Source: JADFOI01 sp965218935 (GTDB taxonomy: Bacteria > Acidobacteriota > UBA6911 > RPQK01 > JADFOI01). Taken from it: 64,000 nucleotides of DNA. Both the position numbers and the translations under genes were made by a program. Numbering within the stretch: position 1 is the first letter of the stretch; each line of letters starts with the position of its first letter. This document shows, in pieces, positions 1 to 8,577 of this stretch. The notes below the pieces were generated by a model. That model did not search any database. It had not been told where the DNA came from and saw only the letters and a program-made list of their open reading frames with translations. The stretch is from the NCBI GenBank assembly GCA_965218935.1, contig CBDCMH010000008.1, positions 1 through 64,000 of the forward strand, in the 5' to 3' direction.

Positions 1-26
1 CGACGACAGCCTATGAATAACCCGAG

Positions 27-1055
27 CTAGTAGGTTTTGACGGAGGAGGCCTTGAACGTCAGATGAATCTCGGACCCTTTGGCCAACTGCATTTCCTGAA
101 GACTTTGGGAAGTGATGAAGACTTTGAAGGCCAAACCCGCATTGATTTCCAGTTGAATGAGGGAACCCTTGTGGATGATGTCCTCCACCTTCCCCTGGAA
201 TTGATTCAGGGCTGAGGAGTGCAGGGGTTCGAGCGAGAGGGTGATCTCTTCCGGTTGGATCAGCGCGTAACCGGGACCTTCATGATCGGCGATCACGTGA
301 AGAGTGGCGGAGTCGGTTTTAAACAAGGTGGAGGATGGCGAATCGCCCATGGATTCAAAGTGCCCGGCGAAGAGATTCTCGGCGCCCAGGAAGCGGGCGA
401 TCTGCTCACTCGCCGGGGTGGAGAACACCTCCTGAGGTGCTCCCGCTTGAACCAGCTTTCCCTCCATCAAGACTCCCAGCCGGTCAGCAAGGTGCAGGCC
501 TTCTTCGAAGTTATGGGTCACCATGAGGCTGGTGATCTGGATTTCACGGTGAACGCGGCGGAATGCCTCGATCACACTCTTTCGACTCTGGGGGTCGATG
601 GAATTAAAGGGCTCGTCCAGAAGCAGGACGTGAGGACGGACCATCAGGGCGCGACCCAGAGCAACAAGCTGGCGTTCGCCACCGCTGAGAACCGAAACCC
701 GCTGGGTCAGGAGCTCCTCCAGTCCCAGAAGCTCAATCACCTGATCAAACAGGGCGCTATCCTTGGCCCCATAACCAATGTTTTCACCGACATTGAGATG
801 GGGAAACAGATGGGCCTCCTGGAACAGGATGGAGATACGGCGTTGATCGGCGGGAAGCGCGGTCACATCGGAACCGTGGACCGAAATCCTCCCCGCATCG
901 GGTTGGGAAAAACCGGCCAACAGTTCCAGGAAGCTCGATTTTCCGGATCCGGTGGGACCCAATAAGACAAAAGTTTCGCCCTTCTTGACCTCCAACTTAG
1001 GGATCTCGATCACAAAGGGAGGCAGGGCTTTCTTGAGCTCTTCAATAACCAACAA
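27..1055 (-). CDS. wtpC: Tungstate/molybdate ABC transporter ATP-binding protein
   Basis: This is the cytoplasmic ATPase that powers oxyanion import. Walker A GPTGSGKS lies at residues 33-40, the Q-loop Gln near 79, signature LSGGERQ at 123-129, Walker B VLLLDEP at about 143-149 and the switch His at 181. After the ATPase core a C-terminal TOBE-like portion (about 240-342) could sense the oxyanion. The start overlaps the permease gene by 14 bp, so translation is probably coupled in a binding protein-permease-ATPase operon. The ModC/WtpC/CysA families share this architecture. The Mo/W assignment rests mainly on the neighbouring WtpA-like binding protein. Confidence 0.85.
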   Translation of the reverse strand: MLVIEELKKALPPFVIEIPKLEVKKGETFVLLGPTGSGKSSFLELLAGFSQPDAGRISVHGSDVTALPADQRRISILFQEAHLFPHLNVGENIGYGAKDSALFDQVIELLGLEELLTQRVSVLSGGERQLVALGRALMVRPHVLLLDEPFNSIDPQSRKSVIEAFRRVHREIQITSLMVTHNFEEGLHLADRLGVLMEGKLVQAGAPQEVFSTPASEQIARFLGAENLFAGHFESMGDSPSSTLFKTDSATLHVIADHEGPGYALIQPEEITLSLEPLHSSALNQFQGKVEDIIHKGSLIQLEINAGLAFKVFITSQSLQEMQLAKGSEIHLTFKASSVKTY

Positions 1056-1809
1056 CGGGGCGATTCCTCGTCTGAAGGGTACGCATGAAGAAGAATAGAA
1101 TCACGCTGAGCCATATTAATATCACGGTAACCGGAAGAGAATAACTCAGCCCGAAGGAGGCAAAACGGTCGTAGATCAGGACGGAGGCAACTTTAGGGTT
1201 GTAGACGAGAATGACGATGGATCCGAATTCGCTGATGCTTCGAGCCCACATCATGATCGCTCCGGCCAGCAGGTTTTGACGGTTGAGGGGAAGCGCGATT
1301 CGGAAAAAGGTCCTCACCGGACCCACTCCCAAGGATCGTGAGGCCCATTCCATCTCACGAGGCACGGAACGGAAGCCCTCCTGCGCAGCGTTGATCAGAA
1401 GTGACACACTCACAAAGAACATGGCGATGACAATCCCCGTCCAGCTACCGATGGGAGAGAGGTCAGAACCCCAGCCGGCAAAGACCAACAGCAATGCGAT
1501 GCCTGCCACGGGATGAGGAATCACGATGGGAATATCAACAATGCCCTGGATCAATTGCTTGGCCTTGAAGTCGCTGCGGGCCAGGAGGTAGGCCAAAGGG
1601 GTTCCCACCAGCAATCCGATCAAAAGAGCGATGAAGCCACAGAAAAAAGTCAGACCCAGAGATTCCAGGACCTCTGGATCCTTCAGGGTCTCCCACAGCG
1701 TGCTGGGTGGGGAGCCGAACATGAGGTAGAGTACGGGAACCAGCACGACAAGCAGGCAAATACCGGAAAGTGCTGAGAGGATAGCATTCCAAAGGGTGAT
1801 GGGTTTCAT
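1042..1809 (-). CDS. wtpB: Tungstate/molybdate ABC transporter permease
   Basis: This is a 255-residue inner-membrane permease with about six hydrophobic segments, the first near residues 10-33. The segment around residues 138-165 (SLLINAAQEGFRSVPREMEW and following) matches the EAA loop that docks the ATPase in ModB/WtpB/CysT permeases. It lies between the binding-protein gene (4-bp overlap) and the ATPase gene (14-bp overlap), a tight operon. Homology alone would not separate molybdate from sulfate transport; the binding protein upstream favours tungstate/molybdate. Confidence 0.85.
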   Translation of the reverse strand: MKPITLWNAILSALSGICLLVVLVPVLYLMFGSPPSTLWETLKDPEVLESLGLTFFCGFIALLIGLLVGTPLAYLLARSDFKAKQLIQGIVDIPIVIPHPVAGIALLLVFAGWGSDLSPIGSWTGIVIAMFFVSVSLLINAAQEGFRSVPREMEWASRSLGVGPVRTFFRIALPLNRQNLLAGAIMMWARSISEFGSIVILVYNPKVASVLIYDRFASFGLSYSLPVTVILIWLSVILFFFMRTLQTRNRPVVGY

Positions 1810-2768
1810 GGTGTCGACTCCTGTGAGTGCACTTCAAGGACTGGAACGCTTAGGTAGCCCAACTCCCGATAGAGATGCTGCACTTCGGGACTCAACAAGA
1901 AGTCCAGCAGGCGTCCCGCCCAGGGGTTGTCCGGGTTGGTTTGGGCGATACCATAGCGGATGGGTGTGCCCGTAATTTCAAGAGTAGATCCGGGTTGCCC
2001 GGCGGTCACTTGCAGGAAGACGCGAGCGTACAGATCCCGATAGGTGTCGTCTGCCAGTGAAATTTCGGCGGGCAAAGCCAGAAACTCGAGATCGTTTTGC
2101 ACAGCGGTGGACTTGTAAAGGAAGGCAAAGTCCAAAGCATGGCTCTGGAGAAGGGCCACCAGTTCTGAAGACCTGGGGCGCAGCCAGCGCTCATCGAGTC
2201 CCTCTAAAAATCGTTGATATAAGCCGGGGCGATCGTAGTGGATTTCAGTCAGCTTCCACAACAGGTGGGCATAGTAACCTGCCGGGTCTCGGTTGGGATC
2301 GGATATCCCGTAGGCATATTCACCGGATGAAATCCTCCAATACCAGTTTTCTCCCCAGGCGTTGTCTGAAGACCCCTGAAGCAGTTCTCCTTTGTCGGTG
2401 GCCAGGACCAGTTCGTTTCCCAGAAAAATATGGTGGCTGGAGACCTGGCTGATCCTTCCAATCAGGCGGGCGTCGGCAACCGCCAGCAGATCACACGGTT
2501 TGTTCAGTTCGGTGATCTTTCGAATGGCATCCAGACTCCCGGAGGCCTCCGATTGAAGCACTACACCGGGATGGTCCTGACGAAAGCGAGCAAAGACCTC
2601 CTGGATCAGGGGAGAGAGACTTCCGGCATGCAACACAACGACGGTCTCTCCCGGGCCCCCGCATCCCATGTAGGAAACCGATGCCAGTAAGAGCAAAAAA
2701 GTGAAAATTCCTCGGACAATATCTGACCCTCTAAAGGACAGGAATCCTTTTTGTACGATCATCAACAA
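1806..2768 (-). CDS. wtpA: Tungstate/molybdate-binding lipoprotein
   Basis: First gene of the transporter operon, 320 residues. A hydrophobic N-terminal segment ends at a Cys near residue 36 (SYMGC), consistent with a lipoprotein. The mature N-terminus contains HAGSLSPL and later a segment with EASGSLDAIRKI and CDLLAVAD. Both are typical of the WtpA/ModA extracellular solute-binding family, which binds tungstate or molybdate through Ser and backbone contacts. The long hydrophilic N-terminus suggests that translation may start at an internal site nearer the signal peptide. The cofactor genes moaD, moaE and mog at 45.7-46.9 kb would use the imported metal. Confidence 0.82.
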   Translation of the reverse strand: MLMIVQKGFLSFRGSDIVRGIFTFLLLLASVSYMGCGGPGETVVVLHAGSLSPLIQEVFARFRQDHPGVVLQSEASGSLDAIRKITELNKPCDLLAVADARLIGRISQVSSHHIFLGNELVLATDKGELLQGSSDNAWGENWYWRISSGEYAYGISDPNRDPAGYYAHLLWKLTEIHYDRPGLYQRFLEGLDERWLRPRSSELVALLQSHALDFAFLYKSTAVQNDLEFLALPAEISLADDTYRDLYARVFLQVTAGQPGSTLEITGTPIRYGIAQTNPDNPWAGRLLDFLLSPEVQHLYRELGYLSVPVLEVHSQESTP

Positions 2769-2831
2769 AGTATATCTTGACGAGACCGACAGGGCGAATT
2801 AACCTGGAGCCATCGAGGGAGGTAAATTCTT

Positions 2832-3173
2832 ATGAGAACATCTATTTTCTTTACAGTAGTGGCGCTCATTATGGCCGGTTTTACCAGCTTTGGTGTTGCC
2901 GCAGACACAGGAAGCTGGACAGGCTGGGTTTCCGGTGAGAACTGTGCCAAAAACTATCAGAAGTCTGCCAGTGCTGATCATGTCGCCTGTACCCAAATGT
3001 GCATCAAGAACGGCGCCAAGTGGGCCCTGGCCATGCAAGATGGTGCCTTGATCCTGGACGCGGATAGCGCCACGCTCGAGCCCCATCTGGGACACGAAGT
3101 TGTTGTGAAGGGCGAACTGGACACGGCGACCAAGACCATTAAAGTCAGCTCCGTCGAACACGCTTCTCACTGA
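2832..3173 (+). CDS. Small exported protein of unknown function
   Basis: A 113-residue protein with a clear signal peptide (hydrophobic residues 4-22, cleavage probably after GVAA). The mature part begins with GSWTGWVSGENC and has three Cys residues in the first half (ENC, VACTQMC). The second half looks like a small beta domain of the kind described for oligosaccharide-binding-like periplasmic proteins (GHEVVVKGELD, KTIKVSSVE). I recognise no specific function. It is divergently placed next to wtpA, with AGGGAGG-like bases shortly upstream of the ATG. Confidence 0.7.
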   Translation: MRTSIFFTVVALIMAGFTSFGVAADTGSWTGWVSGENCAKNYQKSASADHVACTQMCIKNGAKWALAMQDGALILDADSATLEPHLGHEVVVKGELDTATKTIKVSSVEHASH

Positions 3174-3225
3174 ATCAAGCTGGATCACAGAATTTCGACC
3201 CTGCGTTCCTGTGGAAACCCGGGGT

Positions 3226-3331
3226 CGAAGTGTGTCTGAGATTCGGCAGCTAAGGTGCCGAACGGCCCACAAAACAGCCCCGGGTTTTCGGATTCGGCAC
3301 CTGAGGTGCCTCCCACATTCCGGAGATTCTA
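3226..3331. repeat. Palindromic intergenic repeat (GGCACCTGAGGTGCC family)
   Basis: Between the small exported protein and tadA lie two related palindromic segments. One is centred on AAGGTGCCGAA near 3253. The other, at 3291-3330, contains GGCACCTGAGGTGCC followed by a conserved tail ending in CATTCCGGAG. The second segment recurs twice, in opposite orientations, at 53171-53271. It is probably a REP-like element or a bidirectional transcript end; no T-tract is seen. Confidence 0.55.
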
Positions 3332-3337
3332 GCGTCA

Positions 3338-3826
3338 CTAGCGGGCCGAACGTCGAACGGCGAAGAATTCCTGAAGGATTTCACGCGAGGGCTGGGCCAG
3401 AATGCCCTCCACGACGTGGACCGCGTGGTTGAACCGACCTGCAGAAAGAAGGGAGGCTTTGGAGAAAACAGCGCCTGCCTTCTCATCCCGTGCTCCGAAA
3501 ACTAATTGTTTGACGCGAGCCCAGAGTAGAGCGCCGGCACACATGGCACAAGGCTCGAGGGTGACGTAGATTTCCAGGTTGTTGAGACGATAAGTGGATA
3601 ATTTTTGGCCTGCTTGCCGCAGAACCAGGATTTCAGCGTGGCCGGTCGGATCGTGAAGCTGAATACTACGGTTGTGGTCTCTTGCTACCAGCTCATCTTC
3701 GAGGACGGCCACAGCTCCAACCGGAACCTCATCCTCCTGGGCAGCCTTGTGCGCTTCTTCCAGCGCCAGCTGCATCCATCGCTCCATGGTTTGCGGGGGG
3801 ATGTCCCTCACTAGACTGTCACCCAT
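3338..3826 (-). CDS. tadA: tRNA-specific adenosine deaminase
   Basis: Zinc-dependent cytosolic enzyme that converts the wobble adenosine of tRNA-Arg(ACG) to inosine. The HAE motif (His63, Glu65) in PTGHAEI and the PCAMC motif (Cys93, Cys96) in TLEPCAMC supply the zinc ligands and the proton-shuttling Glu. The DEVPVGAV substrate-loop motif is near residues 32-39. At 162 residues it has the usual length. The next gene on the same strand (upstream) is the DsbA-like gene, separated by a hairpin-rich gap. Confidence 0.95.
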   Translation of the reverse strand: MGDSLVRDIPPQTMERWMQLALEEAHKAAQEDEVPVGAVAVLEDELVARDHNRSIQLHDPTGHAEILVLRQAGQKLSTYRLNNLEIYVTLEPCAMCAGALLWARVKQLVFGARDEKAGAVFSKASLLSAGRFNHAVHVVEGILAQPSREILQEFFAVRRSAR

Positions 3827-3856
3827 GTTCCCCGGGTTAACTCAGATTTCGAAGTT

Positions 3857-3906
3857 GTAGCTGCCGCTCTCAGAGCGGCCAGTCCGTTCTGAGAACGGAA
3901 ACTACA
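3857..3906. repeat. Double-hairpin palindromic intergenic sequence
   Basis: Two adjacent short palindromes (CCGCTCTCAGAGCGG, then CCGTTCTGAGAACGG) sit inside a larger inverted repeat that starts with GTAGCTGCCG and ends with CGGAAACTAC. It fills the gap between tadA and the DsbA-like gene. It may be a REP-type element or a transcript-end structure. No second copy was noticed in this window. Confidence 0.5.
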
Positions 3907-3908
3907 GA

Positions 3909-4982
3909 TCATTGGGTCGGAGTTGGAAGTGCTTTCAGTTCGTCGTCGATGATCTCCGCTACCTTACTGTAGGGAACGTTTCCGATCAGTGCCCTGCCGT
4001 TGATAAAGACGGCGGGAGTTCCGCTGACGCCTGCCACGGTTCCGTCTCTCACGTCCTGCTTCACCTGCTCGGCATATTTATTGGTGGACAGACACGTTTC
4101 AAAGGTCGTGCCGTCCAATTCAAGGGATAGTGCCTTCTTTGCCAAAGCCTCAACACTCAAGCCGCTTTGGTCCTCGAACATGAGATCATGCATTTCCCAA
4201 AATTTGCCCTGGTCATTGGCACACAGAGATGCCTCAGCAGCCTTCTGGGCGTTGGGATGTATGCTGGTGAGTGGAAACTGCCGGTAGACCAGGCGAACCT
4301 TTTCCCCGTAGGCTTCCTGGAGGTTCTTGATGGTGCTCAACATGGCTAAGCAGTAGGGGCATTCGAAGTCGGAGAATTCCACAATCGTCACCGGAGCATC
4401 GGCAGAGCCATGGGAGGGATGCCCTTCTGTGGCGATAGGGGTCCTGAGCGGCGGGAAATGAGTAGTCACCCCGTATTTGGCCTCAAGCTGGTCTATATAA
4501 TCCTGATAGATTTGCTCCGTCTTTAGATCCGCCAGATATTGTCGTATCAACGGAAGCAATTGGGCTCTGGGGCCTTGAAGGCGCTGTTGGTTGGCTTGGT
4601 AAAAGGCATCAACTTCCGCTTCAGTAGGCTCTTCAAAGTTGCTGACTTCCTTTTCCAGGAGCTCTTCGTCAGAGAGTCCCTGTTCTTCGGCTTCCAGAGT
4701 GACCAGTTCCTCGGCCACGAGCGCATCGAGCTGCTTTTGCAAAATTTCGTGCCTTGCGCGTTTCTGTTTGGCTTCAAATTGAAGCGATTCCGTTTTCCAC
4801 TTTTCCAGTGCCTCCGCAGCCCCTCTTTGGAGGTCCTCCCGGGTGATGGGAACTCCCTGCACTTCCGCAACCACCTCAGAAAGGTTTGAAGTCTCCTCCT
4901 CTTGAGCCGATCCGGAAGTGGTGAGGGTCCCAGACAAGAGAAGTAAAATGACCATGGGTTGTGCTTTGGTATGCAACTTCAT
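3909..4982 (-). CDS. Exported DsbA-family thiol-disulfide protein
   Basis: Two-part exported protein. After a signal peptide (hydrophobic run MVILLLLSG, cleavage near SGSAQ) comes an alpha-helical, charged region of about 130 residues. It resembles the SurA/PpiC N-terminal chaperone fold (VAEVQGVPITREDL). The C-terminal half is a DsbA/thioredoxin domain with active site CPYC and cis-Pro segment SGTPAVFING. The reading frame stays open upstream to 5114, but the signal peptide places the start at the ATG at 4982. AGGAGG directly abuts that ATG, so a TTG six bases further on (4976) is an alternative. The chaperone-like half suggests it oxidises or isomerises unfolded periplasmic proteins; this is inference. 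Confidence 0.82.
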   Translation of the reverse strand: MKLHTKAQPMVILLLLSGTLTTSGSAQEEETSNLSEVVAEVQGVPITREDLQRGAAEALEKWKTESLQFEAKQKRARHEILQKQLDALVAEELVTLEAEEQGLSDEELLEKEVSNFEEPTEAEVDAFYQANQQRLQGPRAQLLPLIRQYLADLKTEQIYQDYIDQLEAKYGVTTHFPPLRTPIATEGHPSHGSADAPVTIVEFSDFECPYCLAMLSTIKNLQEAYGEKVRLVYRQFPLTSIHPNAQKAAEASLCANDQGKFWEMHDLMFEDQSGLSVEALAKKALSLELDGTTFETCLSTNKYAEQVKQDVRDGTVAGVSGTPAVFINGRALIGNVPYSKVAEIIDDELKALPTPTQ

Positions 4983-5252
4983 CCTCCTATCATACGTGGA
5001 TAGGTCTCTGAGTGCCAGCTTCGTTGGTCCTACCAACTTCTCTTTTCTCCTTTTCGTGAAAGTCTTCCCAATCCACCCGATCTCTTCATTTGCAAAGTTA
5101 TGCTGACATCCCACCTGTTCGACACCCTACTCCCTCCAGGCCATGGCAACTCGTGGGTGAGATATCTAATAAATAACATTATATGAATATATTTAAACTG
5201 CTATAAATAAATTGTTAAGTGTCTACTAAAATCGTGTCACTTTGTTGATTGC

Positions 5253-5648
5253 TCAGGCCTTCACACGACTGGTCACCATGATGCACGTATTGGCCAGGTA
5301 GTCGAAATTATTCTGCTGTAGGAAGGTCATGACTTCAGGGCTTTCTGCACCCGGTTGCACCCAAACATGGGTCAACCCCAGGTCAAGACACTGTTGAAGG
5401 ATGTCCAGTGTCACCTCGGGAGGAACCACGACGTTGACCATGGTGGGCGGTTCCGGAATGTCCTCGAGTCGTTTGAAGGTCGGATCTCCGTCTACAGTGG
5501 ACCTGTTGGGGTTCACGGAATAGACGGTAAATCCTTTCAGCTTCAAGTCCCGATAGATCACGGATCCGTACTTGGAAGGATCATCGGTAGCGCCTACGAT
5601 GGCCACCGTGGTACCGGGCTTATCGAGGAGCTCTATGATGTCTTTCAT
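5253..5648 (-). CDS. CoA-binding domain protein (YccU-like)
   Basis: A 131-residue single-domain Rossmann protein of the CoA-binding (succinyl-CoA synthetase alpha-like) family. VAIVGATDDPSKYGS is the nucleotide-binding loop, followed by VYSVNPN and a conserved VVPPEVTLDIL segment. NTCIMV near the C-terminus is typical of this family. It is cytoplasmic. Physiological role unknown; family members bind CoA and are not catalytically characterised. Confidence 0.8.
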   Translation of the reverse strand: MKDIIELLDKPGTTVAIVGATDDPSKYGSVIYRDLKLKGFTVYSVNPNRSTVDGDPTFKRLEDIPEPPTMVNVVVPPEVTLDILQQCLDLGLTHVWVQPGAESPEVMTFLQQNNFDYLANTCIMVTSRVKA

Positions 5649-5877
5649 GGCACCAGCCTTCCGATGGTTGAGTCTTACCCCTTGATGATCAAGAATCTAA
5701 AGTTCTGTCGGAGAGGGCGGGATTCTCCCTCTCAGTTTTCGCCATCCCCTACAGCACTAGTGTTTATCATCGTTCTCATCCGAATACCACTTCTGAATTC
5801 TTAGGAAGTTTTATCAGTCTTGTTGGTACATCTCCTAAGGTACTATGGATAATGCCCCTGGAATCCGTGAGGAGGTT

Positions 5878-6426
5878 ATGCCTCTTTTGACGTCTGACCG
5901 TTCTGTGAAGTACTTTAACGGCAAGATGAAGCAGCTCTGTCTCATTCTGGGATTGTCAGGCTTTTCAATGGCAGGCTGTGGCGGAACTCCTCCCCAGAAC
6001 CTACCGGTCGATGCTGTAGCCTGGAGGGTATACTCCAATCCAGTTGTGGGTTATGCCCTTGAACACCCGGACTTGTATGAAACAGAGGAGGACCATGACG
6101 GGCGAACCGTATTACTCCGTTATGATGGCTATCCGGTGATCTCGATTCGTCATGCGGATGAACGAGAGGGGCGCAGTCATGGGCTCTGGATCAAACATAA
6201 AGCTGTGGGATCTATCGAACTAGATAAGCGGGGAGGGCTGAAGTATATCTATGACCACTACGATGGGCCCTTCTATATGCGGACTGTGAGCTACGTGGTC
6301 GAGCACGGTGGCAAGTTTCTGGGTCTTGAGTTTCGCACGGATCGGGAAGAGCTTGATGACGTACAAAGGCGGGTCCTCCGGTCCTTTCGGTTCATCGGAG
6401 ATGAGGTTGGAACTCCTGTGAACTGA
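5878..6426 (+). CDS. Putative lipoprotein of unknown function
   Basis: The protein has a lipoprotein signal with SMAGC just after the hydrophobic segment LCLILGLSGF, followed by a roughly 140-residue beta-rich domain (VVGYALEHPDLYE, LEFRTDREELDDVQRRVLRSFRF). The last motif resembles PsbP/DcrB-like lipoproteins, whose final strand-helix ends in a similar SFRF segment. The start is uncertain. GAGGAGG lies just before the ATG at 5878, while the ATG at 5926 sits closest to the signal peptide. The frame is also open back to an ATG at 5845. Confidence 0.65.
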   Translation: MPLLTSDRSVKYFNGKMKQLCLILGLSGFSMAGCGGTPPQNLPVDAVAWRVYSNPVVGYALEHPDLYETEEDHDGRTVLLRYDGYPVISIRHADEREGRSHGLWIKHKAVGSIELDKRGGLKYIYDHYDGPFYMRTVSYVVEHGGKFLGLEFRTDREELDDVQRRVLRSFRFIGDEVGTPVN

Positions 6427-6524
6427 GAGCTATTCTCGAGCCGCTGGATTCAGTCTTCGAGGACTCTCGGGCCAGGATAATGGTTCTCGCAGGGTGGTCA
6501 GGATTTCACTTGTGGCTGCCGGTT

Positions 6525-8285
6525 TCACGGCTGCCGCTCGTAAACAATCCTACCGCCAATGATGGTCTTCAGAACCTCGATGTCTTTTATCTTCTCTTCG
6601 GGCACAGTCAACAAGTCCTCGGAGAGCACAACAAGATCTGCGAGTTTCCCGACCTCAATGGACCCTTTAACATCCTCTTCAAAGGTTCCGTAGGCCCCGT
6701 TAAGGGTGTAGAGGCGCAGAGCTTCCTCACGGGAAATGATCTGCTCTGGCTGGCTGACTTCTCCCGCCAGATCCTTTCTGGTCACGTAACTCCAAATGCC
6801 AAACATGGGATCAATTGGAGCCGCGTCGGAGCCGCCCTTCACCACTATGCCACCATCCAGCCAAGTCCTATTAGGAAACAGATTAGCACCTCGTTTCTGC
6901 CCCCAACTCTTCTTGAAAGAGAGCCCGATACTCCAGCCCATCGCCTGTTGAGTCGAGACGACCAGTCCCAGGCGTTTGGCCTGCTCCAGGTTCTTTCGGG
7001 TGGGCAACAACCCTCCGTGTTCGAGTGTCCACCGCTTCCCAACTATGGAATATTCCTGGTCCACCTCCTCCATGGTGTCCAGGGCAATATCCAAGGCGGC
7101 ATCCCCAAGCACATGGACAAACATTCGCGCATCGTATTTTGCAGCGGCACGCAGCACGGATCGGAAAGTGTCTTTATCCCAAACGAGCATCCCTCGCCAC
7201 CCCTCCCCCAGAACCTGCTGGGCTTCCTGCGAAAAGGGTTCGCGGTTGTATGCCCCTTCGATACCCCCATCCAGTGAGAGCTTGATCCCTCCTATCTTCA
7301 GCCATTTATCCCCAAATCCTATGGCCGGGCCGACGTTGCGCACAGCAGCTTCGATTTGATCATAAGACTTCCCGTTGTAATCGGCTGGACGAAACCAATA
7401 AGCCAGATGCCAGCGCACGACGAGTTCTTTTCTTCTCCACAGCTCCTGCAAAACGAGAAAGTTCTCCCGGTCCTCGCCGGTGTTCACCAGGCTGGTGATC
7501 CCCGCTGATGCGAACCGCGCAACAGCTTGCTTCTCGGCGTCTAACTTTTCCTCGAAGCTGTAGTCGGGAATAAGACGTGTCACCAACACGTGGGCAGAAC
7601 TCTCCAGCAGAAGACCCGTCGGCTCACCATCGGAACGGCGTTCGATCAGACCGCCTTCCGGATTGCGGGTCCTGCTGGTGATGCCGGCTAACTTCATGGC
7701 ATAGCTGTTGATTTGTCCTACATGTCCGTGCACGTTCCAATAGAGGGGGTGGTTGGGAGTTACTGGGTCCAACTCCCAGCGATCAGGCAACCTGCCTTCT
7801 TCCATAAAATCCAGGCTGTAGGGCCCGCGGATGACGATCCATTCGCCTGGAGGGGTGTTGTCCGCCCTCCCTTTAATGGTTGCCAACACGCTCTCTTTGG
7901 TGAGGATTTCTTCCGCCTCAAAAAAGAGTTGTTTGAAGGCTCGCAATCCGTACTGAAAAGCGTGCATATGAGAGTCGATGATCCCGGGAATGACCGTCTT
8001 GCCCTCGAGGTCAATGATTTCGGTCCTCTCACCTGCCAGTTGAACCACTTCATCGTTCGTTCCCACTGCAATCAACTTCTCACCCTTAATGGCTAACGCT
8101 TCGGTAATGCTGAAGTCTTCATCCACAGTTACAATCTTTCCACTGTGCATGATCAGGTCCGGTGCCAGCTCGGAGGGGATGAGTTCTCTGGTGCAGGAGA
8201 GGGTTAACACCCCATTGAGGACCAAAAACAGAAGTCCCAGAAGGTTCGAAGCCCAGAGGGTTGTGAAGCTCTTTTCTTGTCTCAT
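6525..8285 (-). CDS. Exported amidohydrolase (YtcJ-like, amidohydrolase family 3)
   Basis: A 586-residue metal-dependent hydrolase. The N-terminus carries a lipoprotein-type signal (hydrophobic LLGLLFLVLNGVLTL, then SC), suggesting membrane anchoring outside the cytoplasm. DLIMHSGKIVTVD opens the composite beta domain and the HxH metal motif is in IDSHMHAF. FVHVLGDAALD and LEHGGLL supply later ligands, and GSDAAPIDP is the typical C-terminal Asp segment. Family members cleave amide, formamide or carbamate bonds. The substrate cannot be read from sequence. It is the last chromosomal gene before the integrated element. Confidence 0.8.
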   Translation of the reverse strand: MRQEKSFTTLWASNLLGLLFLVLNGVLTLSCTRELIPSELAPDLIMHSGKIVTVDEDFSITEALAIKGEKLIAVGTNDEVVQLAGERTEIIDLEGKTVIPGIIDSHMHAFQYGLRAFKQLFFEAEEILTKESVLATIKGRADNTPPGEWIVIRGPYSLDFMEEGRLPDRWELDPVTPNHPLYWNVHGHVGQINSYAMKLAGITSRTRNPEGGLIERRSDGEPTGLLLESSAHVLVTRLIPDYSFEEKLDAEKQAVARFASAGITSLVNTGEDRENFLVLQELWRRKELVVRWHLAYWFRPADYNGKSYDQIEAAVRNVGPAIGFGDKWLKIGGIKLSLDGGIEGAYNREPFSQEAQQVLGEGWRGMLVWDKDTFRSVLRAAAKYDARMFVHVLGDAALDIALDTMEEVDQEYSIVGKRWTLEHGGLLPTRKNLEQAKRLGLVVSTQQAMGWSIGLSFKKSWGQKRGANLFPNRTWLDGGIVVKGGSDAAPIDPMFGIWSYVTRKDLAGEVSQPEQIISREEALRLYTLNGAYGTFEEDVKGSIEVGKLADLVVLSEDLLTVPEEKIKDIEVLKTIIGGRIVYERQP

Positions 8286-8372
8286 GTCAGTGTAACTCCT
8301 GTATGTTGTTATGATTGGTCGAAAAGAAAACGAACAGCTACCAAGCTACTGATTTTCAATATCTTACAACTC

Positions 8373-8462
<90 letters not shown>

Positions 8463-8544
8463 GGAACTTTTGTTTGCAATAGTTTACAGTATTTCGTGAA
8501 ACTTCAAGTAAGGGTTTTGTGACGTGGTTTGTGACGCAACCCCT

Positions 8545-8577
8545 AAAAAAGAACCTACTGGATTGGAGGTTCTTTTT
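8545..8577 (-). terminator. Rho-independent terminator of the integrase gene
   Basis: On the minus strand an AAAGAACCT/AGGTTCTTT stem with a roughly 11-base loop is followed by a run of six T. It begins inside the last integrase codons and lies about 85 bp upstream of the tRNA-Ser 5' end, so it should limit read-through from int into the tRNA. Confidence 0.7.
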